Below, one piece after another: positions 42,179 to 49,768 of a stretch of 64,000 nucleotides of DNA; the stretch's first letter is position 1, and every line of letters begins with the position of its first letter. A model generated the notes under the pieces. The model was not told where the DNA came from, ran no database searches, and saw only the letters and a list, made by a program, of their open reading frames with translations. The stretch comes from SIG299 sp964544055 (lineage in GTDB: Bacteria > Bacillota > Clostridia > Lachnospirales > Lachnospiraceae): the NCBI GenBank assembly GCA_964544055.1, contig CAZJAA010000001.1, positions 62,001-126,000 of the forward strand. Reading direction: 5' to 3'. The position numbers were made by a program, and so were the translations under genes.

Positions 42179-43209
42179 TGATTTGTCTTTTTCTCCTTAT
42201 CTGCATAAAATTCTTCCAGCTTTTTTTCCCAGATTTTCTGCATGCTTTCTTCTTCCTGACGATTTTTCATTCCGATCGTTTTCTGTAAAAAAGAACCAAA
42301 CCATCTGGTAACTTTTTCTGCACCTGACAGATTTAAATGCAAGCCGGCATCATAGGTATCCGTTTCATAATCCAGTCCGCATTCTTCCTGGAGCTTTAAA
42401 AAATTAATATACATTAAATTGTGCTTTTCCGCATATTCCACTACCTGTTCTTCCCACTCTTCATACCAATATGGATACAGACTTGGGGCTTTTACAAGAA
42501 TCAAGGTAATCCCGTTTTTTTCACATAATTCAGTTATTTTTTCAAGATAAGATAATGCATTTTCTCCAAAGGAATAATCCCCCAGCGGTCGTCCCTTAGG
42601 AATTGTTTCTGCCGGAACCACATCCACACGCATATCATAACCGTTATGCGTCAACTTATTTTTATGAAGCAAATAAATCCAGTCCTCTTTCGTCAGTTCT
42701 GTTATTCTGGAATGATAACGAAGTAACGGAAAGAGATACTCTATAAGCTCCTCTTCTTCCAACATGGAGGCCTTTACTGCTTTCAGCTTGGAAGAAGAAA
42801 GCTTCATACCATCCAGAGTCATCCGGTTATAGCTTTCCTTCTGTGGCGTATCATACTTTAAGGCAAGCACATTAAATACAATAACCTGCGGTGTTTCATA
42901 ATGCAGTGTCTCTTCTAAAATATAATACGACTGCCAGATAAGCTGCTGTGCGCTTCCACGGACATAACTGGAAATACCATAGTTTTCCCACAAAATGGCT
43001 GGTACAAAAGTATCATATACTTCACAATCACCAATAAATATTACGTCATGATTTTTGTCAGCATCATAATATTCCTCAATCATTGCTCCTTCCGTTGCAT
43101 CTGACATATATTTGGGAATCACAAGCTTCTGTAAAAAATATAGCGACAATAATACAGCAGAAAACAACACAATATAGACTAAAATTTTCTGAATCTTTTT
43201 CTGCTTCAC
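42145..43209 (-). CDS. DltD/SGNH-like transferase with Cys nucleophile (module B)
   Basis: The 354-residue paralogue of 38500-39546 has the same anchor, IGDCEVYD in block I (Cys62) and DAGLHLNLSGA in block V (H291). Similarity extends over the whole length (for example YNRMTLDGMK, LVKAPSLYPYWYEEWEEQ). The start is GTG at 43209, or TTG at 43212, after GGAG. It follows the second MBOAT by 17 bp, so each MBOAT has its own partner. Confidence 0.78.
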   Translation of the reverse strand: MKQKKIQKILVYIVLFSAVLLSLYFLQKLVIPKYMSDATEGAMIEEYYDADKNHDVIFIGDCEVYDTFVPAILWENYGISSYVRGSAQQLIWQSYYILEETLHYETPQVIVFNVLALKYDTPQKESYNRMTLDGMKLSSSKLKAVKASMLEEEELIEYLFPLLRYHSRITELTKEDWIYLLHKNKLTHNGYDMRVDVVPAETIPKGRPLGDYSFGENALSYLEKITELCEKNGITLILVKAPSLYPYWYEEWEEQVVEYAEKHNLMYINFLKLQEECGLDYETDTYDAGLHLNLSGAEKVTRWFGSFLQKTIGMKNRQEEESMQKIWEKKLEEFYADKEKKTNQWINSKSEENR

Positions 43210-43226
43210 CAAACAGCACTCCTTAC

Positions 43227-44762
43227 TTAATACTGATTATAAATAAACTGCGTTGCATCATATCCAGCTCCATAAGCTCCAAGTAATAAAATTACCAAGA
43301 AAAGACCATACCAGATGCAAAACCGGATACCTGCTTTTTGCTTTCTGATTTGCAGGCGTACGGAACCGTTTTTCTGACAGATACTGACTGTAAACATCAG
43401 TATTATTCCAACCAGTATCACACAATAATCAGTTATCTTCAAGCCAAGCCTTAAAAGACTTCCATCAAATAAAATACTTCCGTTCCATTTCGAAAAAATA
43501 CTTCCAAACATACGAACCGTTTCTGTTACAGACGTGTAGCAATCAAACATCCTCAGCATACTCATTAATAAAATGGTTCTTGTTATCTGAAAAACAGAAA
43601 ACCATTTTTTCTGCTTCAGCTTCGGAAATCTTTTATGAATTTTAAAAAAAATCGGCTGGCATTCTTCTGAAAGAATTATTAATAGAAAATTTCCAAGTCC
43701 CCACGCAACAAAATTCCAGCTTGCTCCATGCCACACTCCTGTAAGAAACCATACAAATAACGAAGAAAGATAAACCGGAAATTTTCTTCCTGTTTTTTTT
43801 CCAAATGTTCTTTTCACAAACGAAGTTAATTTCTTCATCCAGCCACAAATAGAAATGGGATAAAAAATGTAATCACGAAACCATGTTCCCATGGAAATGT
43901 GCCATCTTGTCCAGTATTCCTTTACGTTTTTAGAAAAAAACGGCTGTCTGAAATTTTCAGCTATCTTGATTCCAAACAACTCACCGATGCCAATGGTTAT
44001 ATCAATTCCACCGGTAAAATCTGCGTACAATTCCGCTGCATAAAATAACGCACCCAAAAGCACATACGTTCCCTGATACTGTTCCGGATTCCGGATTATT
44101 TCATCTACTGCAACTAAAATTCGGTCAGCCACCACCAGCTTTTTGAAATAACCCCATAAAATTCTCTGTAGTCCGGCACATATTCTGTTTTTATCAAATT
44201 TTTTTTCTTTAAAAAGGCTGGGAGCCAATTCATCAAAACGACTGATTGGACCCTGGATCAGCTGCGGAAAAAAGCAAAGAAAAAGCGCAACATGCAGCAA
44301 ATTTTTATCCGCTGCACATTTTCCCCGATAAACATCTACCAGATAACCAATGCTTTGAAAGGTATAAAAAGAAATTCCCAACGGAAGCACAATGGAAAGG
44401 TAGTTCAACGGTCTGGTTCCATGAAAAAAATCAAACAGGGAATTAATATTATACACAGCAAAATTTGAATATTTAAATACAATAAGCAACCCTGCATTCA
44501 GACATATTGCCACTGTCAGCCAGCATTTCTGCCCGGAGTTTTTTTTATGTGCTGTTTTGCCGTGTTCGAATATTTTTTTTGCCGAAAAAAAAGTTATTAC
44601 AACAGTCGTCAGAATATAAAGCAGACAGCTTTTATCCGCATACCAATAAAAGAGCAGACTTGCAGACAAGAGCAGCACTATCTGGAATTTTCCCGGCAAA
44701 CAGTAAAAAAGAATAAGTACTGCAACCAAAAAAAAGATAAACTGATACGATACAAACAGCAT
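43227..44762 (-). CDS. MBOAT acyltransferase, DltB-like, with C-terminal acyl-shuttle motif (module B)
   Basis: The 511-residue paralogue of 39571-41163 shows PLGISFYTFQSIGYLVDVYRG, QGPISRF, VKEYWTRWHISMGTWFRDYIF and the catalytic His in VWHGASWNFV (~345), and ends FIYNQY (shuttle Tyr ~508). No carrier or ligase gene lies in this module, so it may draw on the carrier of module A or another one elsewhere. It starts 18 bp after the transglutaminase-like gene. Confidence 0.88.
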   Translation of the reverse strand: MLFVSYQFIFFLVAVLILFYCLPGKFQIVLLLSASLLFYWYADKSCLLYILTTVVITFFSAKKIFEHGKTAHKKNSGQKCWLTVAICLNAGLLIVFKYSNFAVYNINSLFDFFHGTRPLNYLSIVLPLGISFYTFQSIGYLVDVYRGKCAADKNLLHVALFLCFFPQLIQGPISRFDELAPSLFKEKKFDKNRICAGLQRILWGYFKKLVVADRILVAVDEIIRNPEQYQGTYVLLGALFYAAELYADFTGGIDITIGIGELFGIKIAENFRQPFFSKNVKEYWTRWHISMGTWFRDYIFYPISICGWMKKLTSFVKRTFGKKTGRKFPVYLSSLFVWFLTGVWHGASWNFVAWGLGNFLLIILSEECQPIFFKIHKRFPKLKQKKWFSVFQITRTILLMSMLRMFDCYTSVTETVRMFGSIFSKWNGSILFDGSLLRLGLKITDYCVILVGIILMFTVSICQKNGSVRLQIRKQKAGIRFCIWYGLFLVILLLGAYGAGYDATQFIYNQY

Positions 44763-44780
44763 TTCTCTTTTGTCCTCCGC

Positions 44781-46259
44781 TTACTTAATTTCCGGATAAA
44801 GACTGCTGTCATAGGTATGTGAATTGCCTCGTGAAGCAGAAAAATCCTTTAACTGTGAATCTGTAAATAGAAAAATTTTGACTCCTTCTCTATTTGGGCA
44901 GGCATCAAAATGATACCAACCGTCTTCCATATACACTAAATTCCAGTAATGTGCTGGATTGGTACTGGATTTTTTTATATCAAGATTTTCTATTCCGATT
45001 AAGTTTAATAAATATTTTGAAGTGGCAGCATACACAAAGCAGTCACCTTCCTGCAGTACCAGCCCTTCATACGCTCCGCGCAAATAATTATCTTTTTCAG
45101 AAAAATTAATAAACCGGATTGAATTATTAACCCATTGAAACACTGCTTCTGCCTTTTCGTAGTCAGACATCGTCTCCTGTATCATACCATCCAGTACTTC
45201 CTGTGCTTTTTCTTGTAAAAAAGCCTCGTCATTCCAAAGCGGAGCTTCTTCAACAACGTTCGCCGTTGCTACTACACTTGTAGAATTTCCTGCAAAATCG
45301 GTGACTGTATATACAACCTCATAGCTTCCGACTTCATTTAAATTTACTTTTGAAGTATCTACACTTAAAAGCAGTTCTTCTGCCGGGGAAGCATTGTCAT
45401 AGCTGCTTACCGCCTTTCGGTAAGATATCACGCCACCCACACTGACATCCAGATTTCCGGCGGAAACTACCGGAGGTACCGTGTCCTGCAAAAGCGTCAG
45501 GACGGCACTATATTCTGACATGTTTCCTTTTTTGTCAGATGCAAGGATATGTACAGTCTGTTCTCCCGGAACACTCCAGTCAGGTTCTGTTTGATAAGAC
45601 AGTTCTACAGCGGTAGTGTTGTCTTGTGCTGACGTAACAAACAGCTCTACCGGCTGTGGATGATTTAACCACGCTTCTACATTTTTAGTTGTTACTTGCG
45701 GTGCTTCATAATCATCTATAGAAAGAACCGACTGTGCATATACACCGTCAACCATAAGAAAAATACTGTAACTTGACGGAATATTTGTATCAATCTGTGA
45801 AAGGTCCGTGACAAAAGCAATTTCACTTCCCTTTTCAATTAAGAACTCCTCTGCCTTTGGAAGGGAAGCTCCAAGATTAAGTTCGAGCTTATCTTTCAGG
45901 TTAATAATAATCAGATGTTCCTTTACTGCAGCAGAATTGCCCATAGCATCCGTAACAAGAAGGATAACCTCCTGCATTCCGTATTTGCTTAAATCAGGGG
46001 GTTTTTCAAAGCAGTAACTTACTTCATAGATAGACTCTACCGACTGAATAAACATTTCCGGTGTAACCTCTTCACCATAGGAAACAGCCACTTGTTTTGT
46101 ACTTACTGTCGGCAGATAGTATTCTTCATGCACTCCATTTTTTTCATTCTCCGAATCAAAAATGGTGTCTAATTTAAAAATAAAATACAAAATCAAAAAG
46201 AGTACAACACTTATAAACAATACGAAAAAAAGAAGTCTGTTTTTACTTTTTTTCTGCAT
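44781..46259 (-). CDS. Membrane-anchored transglutaminase-like protein with Ig-like repeats (module B)
   Basis: The 492-residue protein has a short basic N-terminus, a membrane segment (~8-26), about four Ig-like repeats (DUF5011 type) and a transglutaminase-like domain with Cys407 (EGDCFVY), His437 (PAHYWNLV) and Asp452 (YHFDAC). It lacks the long charged cytoplasmic N-terminus of the module A paralogue but ends identically (SSLYPEIK versus KSLYPEIK). It heads module B behind a consensus promoter. Substrate unknown. Confidence 0.82.
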   Translation of the reverse strand: MQKKSKNRLLFFVLFISVVLFLILYFIFKLDTIFDSENEKNGVHEEYYLPTVSTKQVAVSYGEEVTPEMFIQSVESIYEVSYCFEKPPDLSKYGMQEVILLVTDAMGNSAAVKEHLIIINLKDKLELNLGASLPKAEEFLIEKGSEIAFVTDLSQIDTNIPSSYSIFLMVDGVYAQSVLSIDDYEAPQVTTKNVEAWLNHPQPVELFVTSAQDNTTAVELSYQTEPDWSVPGEQTVHILASDKKGNMSEYSAVLTLLQDTVPPVVSAGNLDVSVGGVISYRKAVSSYDNASPAEELLLSVDTSKVNLNEVGSYEVVYTVTDFAGNSTSVVATANVVEEAPLWNDEAFLQEKAQEVLDGMIQETMSDYEKAEAVFQWVNNSIRFINFSEKDNYLRGAYEGLVLQEGDCFVYAATSKYLLNLIGIENLDIKKSSTNPAHYWNLVYMEDGWYHFDACPNREGVKIFLFTDSQLKDFSASRGNSHTYDSSLYPEIK

Positions 46260-46310
46260 GTAGTTTCAATCCTCCACAGAATAATAATGTACTTTCCTTG
46301 TATCTTTTTG

Positions 46311-46339
46311 ATTATACATCCCGTAAATAACAGTGTCAA
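46311..46339 (-). promoter_or_regulatory. Consensus promoter of module B
   Basis: TTGACA, 17 bp and TATAAT (perfect sigma-A consensus) on the minus strand, lying directly after the recX stop codon and 52 bp upstream of the transglutaminase-like ATG. Confidence 0.85.
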
Positions 46340-46341
46340 GA

Positions 46342-46827
46342 TTACATTCTGAGCTGCTTTTTTATTTTATCCGGTTCGAATCCCTTTCGAAACAGACGCG
46401 CAGCATATTTCTGTTTTTCTTCATAGGACATTTCCTGCAGTATTTCTTCTGTCAGGTGATACTTAACGAGTTGTTTTTTTATCACTTCCTCTTCCTGGGA
46501 AGTGCCTTCCTCACTGATATAATTTTCTTCTAATGCAAGGTCTATTTCTTCTTCACTAATGCCCTTTTGCTTTAACAGATATTCCAGCTCGTGTCTGGAT
46601 TTAAACCCTTTATGACTCCGAATATAGCTTTCTGCAACTCTGGTGTCATCCAGATAATGAAAACTGTCCGCATATTCCAAAATTTTATCTATGATTTCCG
46701 GCTCATATCCATCTTTTTTTAGTCGCTCGGACAATTCCTTTCTGGAATAGTCTTTTCGCTCCAAAAGACGCAAGGCACGCTTCTTCCCTTTCAATAAAAG
46801 CTCTTTTTTTTCGCTTTGTTGTTCCAT
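46342..46827 (-). CDS. recX: RecA regulator RecX
   Basis: The 161-residue protein matches RecX, a three-helix-repeat inhibitor of RecA filaments: ALRLLERKDYSRKELSERLKK, RVAESYIRS, KGISEEEIDLALEE and a last repeat ending GFEPDKIKKQL. It lies 228 bp downstream of recA, beyond a hairpin that may attenuate read-through, the classical recA-recX order. Confidence 0.88.
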   Translation of the reverse strand: MEQQSEKKELLLKGKKRALRLLERKDYSRKELSERLKKDGYEPEIIDKILEYADSFHYLDDTRVAESYIRSHKGFKSRHELEYLLKQKGISEEEIDLALEENYISEEGTSQEEEVIKKQLVKYHLTEEILQEMSYEEKQKYAARLFRKGFEPDKIKKQLRM

Positions 46828-46977
46828 CTTTTCTCCTACTTTTCAGAAAAGTTACGTTTGGCTTGTGCTTTGATTTTGTAATGGTTTCCTGCTCATTTTT
46901 AATTTTGCGATACAAAAACTTATCACGTTCGCACAAAATCCAAACCCACATATAATTTTTTGCTGAACGCACATTTT

Positions 46978-47011
46978 GAAACTGCCACAGGAAAACTCCT
47001 GTGGCAGTTTC
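46978..47011 (-). terminator. Hairpin between recA and recX
   Basis: A perfect 14-bp stem GAAACTGCCACAGG/CCTGTGGCAGTTTC with a six-base loop lies 44 bp past the recA stop. The following T-run is weak, so it may let some transcription pass into recX. Confidence 0.75.
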
Positions 47012-47055
47012 ATGCCATATATTATACTATTGGTATGCTTCTTAAAGCAAACGTA

Positions 47056-48093
47056 TTATTCGTCTGCTTTTTCTGCTGTTTTAGGCGTTTCTGCAGAAAC
47101 CGGAAGCCCATATTTTTCACGGACTTTATTTTCAACTTCTACCATGATTTCCGGATTTTCTTTTAAGTAAATCTTGGCATTTTCACGCCCCTGACCAATT
47201 TTGGCATCGTTATAGGCAAACCATGCACCACTTTTGATAATAATGTTTTCGTTTGCTGCCAGATCAAGAATATCGCCTTCTCTGGAAATGCCTTTACCAA
47301 ACATAATATCAAATTCTGCTTCTTTAAAAGGTGGGGCAACTTTATTTTTAACAACCTTGATACGGGTACGGCTGCCTACCACTTCGCCAGATACTTTTAA
47401 AGACTCAATTCTTCTGACATCCAGACGGACGGAAGAATAGAACTTCAGAGCACGACCTCCAGTTGTTGTCTCCGGATTGCCAAACATTACACCAACCTTT
47501 TCTCGAAGCTGATTGATAAAAATAACAATGCAGTTGGAGCGGCTGATAGCTGCGGTAAGCTTTCTTAAAGCCTGGGACATCAGTCGTGCCTGCAAACCAA
47601 CATGGGAGTCACCCATGTCACCTTCAATTTCAGCCTTTGGAACAAGAGCGGCAACAGAGTCTACGATGACAATATCAATTGCGCCGGAGCGAACCATGGT
47701 TTCTGTAATTTCGAGTGCCTGTTCTCCATTGTCCGGCTGAGAAATATATAAATTGTCAATATCTACACCTATATTTTTGGCATAAACAGGGTCAAGTGCA
47801 TGTTCAGCATCAATAAACCCGGCAATGCCGCCGCGTTTTTGCACTTCTGCTACCATATGTAAAGCAACTGTGGTTTTACCACTGGATTCCGGACCGTAGA
47901 TTTCTACAATACGTCCTTTGGGAATACCGCCTACGCCAAGAGCAATATCAAGGCTTAAAGCACCTGTAGGAACAGCCTCTACATTCATGTGGGCAGCACT
48001 GTCACCAAGCTTCATCACGGAACCTTTACCATATTGTTTTTCGATTTGTCCTAATGCGGATTCTAATGCTTTTAACTTATCACTATCTGCCAT
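47056..48093 (-). CDS. recA: Recombinase RecA
   Basis: The 345-residue protein has the RecA Walker A GPESSGKTT (67-75), the DNA-binding loops (EGDMGDSHVGLQARLM, GNPETTTGGRALKFYSS) and an acidic C-terminus (AEKADE). It performs strand exchange and activates LexA cleavage. A promoter flanked by two LexA boxes lies ~210 bp upstream, leaving a long untranslated leader. GGAGG precedes the ATG. Confidence 0.98.
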   Translation of the reverse strand: MADSDKLKALESALGQIEKQYGKGSVMKLGDSAAHMNVEAVPTGALSLDIALGVGGIPKGRIVEIYGPESSGKTTVALHMVAEVQKRGGIAGFIDAEHALDPVYAKNIGVDIDNLYISQPDNGEQALEITETMVRSGAIDIVIVDSVAALVPKAEIEGDMGDSHVGLQARLMSQALRKLTAAISRSNCIVIFINQLREKVGVMFGNPETTTGGRALKFYSSVRLDVRRIESLKVSGEVVGSRTRIKVVKNKVAPPFKEAEFDIMFGKGISREGDILDLAANENIIIKSGAWFAYNDAKIGQGRENAKIYLKENPEIMVEVENKVREKYGLPVSAETPKTAEKADE

Positions 48094-48283
48094 TTTTTCC
48101 TCCTGATTTCATTAAAGTACTCCATAAATCTTCCTTGAACGAATTATTCCGGCTGTTTTCTAATATGTGGGGTTTATTTTTGTTGTACATGCTAGGTACG
48201 CCTTGAGAAAAAGCCATTACATATCAAAAACAGGTTCCGAATGCTTCTTTCTTAACATTCGCAGAGTACATATGATACACTTT

Positions 48284-48297
48284 CGAACCTTTGTTCT
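48284..48297. promoter_or_regulatory. LexA box downstream of the recA -10
   Basis: CGAACCTTTGTTCT matches the Gram-positive SOS box (GAAC-N4-GTTC). It adjoins the recA -10 element, so LexA would cover the transcription start. Confidence 0.82.
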
Positions 48298-48298
48298 T

Positions 48299-48327
48299 AT
48301 TTTATCGTACAATACATCATTTGTCAA
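48299..48327 (-). promoter_or_regulatory. Promoter of recA
   Basis: TTGACA, 17 bp and TAAAAT on the minus strand, between the two LexA boxes. Confidence 0.82.
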
Positions 48328-48336
48328 TAGAATATT

Positions 48337-48350
48337 CGAAAATATGTTCG
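48337..48350. promoter_or_regulatory. Second LexA box upstream of the recA -35
   Basis: CGAAAATATGTTCG differs by one base from the SOS consensus and sits inside a longer palindrome (AATATTCGAA..TTCGAATATT). It lies 10 bp upstream of the -35 box. Confidence 0.65.
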
Positions 48351-48434
48351 AATATTCATTTGTTCTGTCATTTGTTTTGGGAAACACATTAATTGTAACA
48401 AAATAATACGTTAAAAACAAGCACATTTACAAAA
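48351..48434. other. Part of the recA-ilvA intergenic region without a gene
   Basis: The 454-bp stretch 48094-48547 holds no gene. It contains the recA leader (with a small hairpin CGAATG/CATTCG at 48238-48261), the promoter and LexA boxes, this A/T-rich segment where I see nothing, and the long hairpin at 48431-48533. Confidence 0.6.
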
Positions 48435-48533
48435 AAACTGCGTTTTTCATAGAAACGGAATTATCATGTTACTGTCCATAGCAAATTGTATTTCAGTAAC
48501 AGTAACATTCCATTTGTTCGAAAAACGCAGTTT
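48431..48533 (-). terminator. Long hairpin terminator after ilvA
   Basis: Outer 14-bp arms AAACTGCGTTTTTC/GAAAAACGCAGTTT enclose further pairing (GTTACTG/CAGTAAC and GGAAT/ATTCC) over ~99 nt, and the minus strand then has TTTT. It starts 14 bp after the ilvA stop. The length is unusual for a simple terminator. Confidence 0.75.
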
Positions 48534-48547
48534 ATAATCATATCGTT

Positions 48548-49762
48548 TTAGAAGCCCTTGGGCTGAGTTATTTTCGGATCATATCCCCGTTTTCTTAATG
48601 CATTGATAATCTTTTCCTTGTGCTCATGGCCAAACGCTTCCATTGTAATGGTAAGCTCCACGGCACTGTTACGATTGATGCTGACAAACTGGTTATGGTC
48701 GAGACGAATAACATTTCCCTGATTTTCTGCAATAATGCTTGCCACATTTACAAGCTCACCCGGCTTATCCGGAAGCAGTACGGACAATGTAAAAATTCTG
48801 CCACGCTGAATCAGACCATGCTGAACTACGGAAGAAACTGTAATAACATCCATATTACCGCCACTTAACACGGCAACCACCTTTTTTCCTTCTGCATCCA
48901 AATGCTTTAAGGCAGCCACTGTAAGAAGACCGGAATTTTCCACTACCATTTTATGATTTTCCAGCATATCAAGGAACGAAACAACCAGCTCGCTGTCATC
49001 TACGGTAATAATTTCATCCACATTCTGCTGAATATATGGAAAAATAGTCTTACCCGGAGTTTTTACAGCCGTGCCATCTGCAATCGTATCTATGCGCGGA
49101 AGTGTTACTACTTCTCCCTTTTTCAAGGATTCCTGCATACAATTTGCGCCTAATGGTTCCACACCAATTACACGAATCTTAGGATTTAACATTTTTGCCA
49201 GAGTAGAAATTCCGGCAAGCAGTCCGCCGCCGCCCACAGGGACTAAAATTACATCTACGGTTGGAAGCTCCTGCACAATTTCCATGGCGATGGAACCCTG
49301 ACCGGTTGCTACAGTTTCATCATCAAACGGATGAATAAAGGTCATACCTTCCTTTTGCGCCATTTCCATGGCATAAGCACAAGCCTCGTCATACACATTT
49401 CCGTATAACACGACCTCTGCACCGTAGCCCTTGGTACGATTTACCTTAATTAACGGAGTGGTAGTTGGCATAACAATTACGGCACGACAGCCAAACTTCT
49501 TTGCAGCATAGGCAACACCCTGGGCATGATTTCCTGCGGATGCCGTAATCAGCCCCTTTTCTCTTTCTTCTTTTGATAAGGTGCTGACCTTATAATACGC
49601 ACCACGAATCTTGTAAGCACCCGTTACCTGCATATTTTCCGGCTTTAAGTATACCTTGTTTCCGGTCATTTCGGAAAGATATTCACTCTGTACCAGTTTG
49701 GTCTTGTTTGTGACCTCTTTTACAATTTCAGCAGCTTCTTCAAACTTTTCCAATGTCATCAT
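48548..49762 (-). CDS. ilvA: Threonine ammonia-lyase
   Basis: The 404-residue PLP enzyme converts threonine to 2-oxobutanoate. It shows the PLP Lys in TGAYKIRGA (K51), SAGNHAQGVA, PVGGGGLLAG and a C-terminal ACT domain (about 325-400). One ACT domain and the ~400-residue length fit the catabolic/biosynthetic group common in Clostridia. It begins six bp after ftsY, an unusual partner, and may be co-transcribed from the plsX promoter. Confidence 0.93.
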   Translation of the reverse strand: MMTLEKFEEAAEIVKEVTNKTKLVQSEYLSEMTGNKVYLKPENMQVTGAYKIRGAYYKVSTLSKEEREKGLITASAGNHAQGVAYAAKKFGCRAVIVMPTTTPLIKVNRTKGYGAEVVLYGNVYDEACAYAMEMAQKEGMTFIHPFDDETVATGQGSIAMEIVQELPTVDVILVPVGGGGLLAGISTLAKMLNPKIRVIGVEPLGANCMQESLKKGEVVTLPRIDTIADGTAVKTPGKTIFPYIQQNVDEIITVDDSELVVSFLDMLENHKMVVENSGLLTVAALKHLDAEGKKVVAVLSGGNMDVITVSSVVQHGLIQRGRIFTLSVLLPDKPGELVNVASIIAENQGNVIRLDHNQFVSINRNSAVELTITMEAFGHEHKEKIINALRKRGYDPKITQPKGF

Positions 49763-49768
49763 GATTCT

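Noticed and set aside
31873..46259. Classical dltXABCD operon for D-alanylation of teichoic acid
   Set aside because: The parts are spread among racemase, AsnB and transglutaminase-like genes, two MBOAT/SGNH sets are present, no DltX is encoded and the SGNH proteins have Cys at the nucleophile site.
46828..46977. LexA box upstream of recX (the GAACG..AAGTT stretch)
   Set aside because: The half-sites do not match GAAC-N4-GTTC; recX is more likely to depend on read-through from recA or a weak own promoter.
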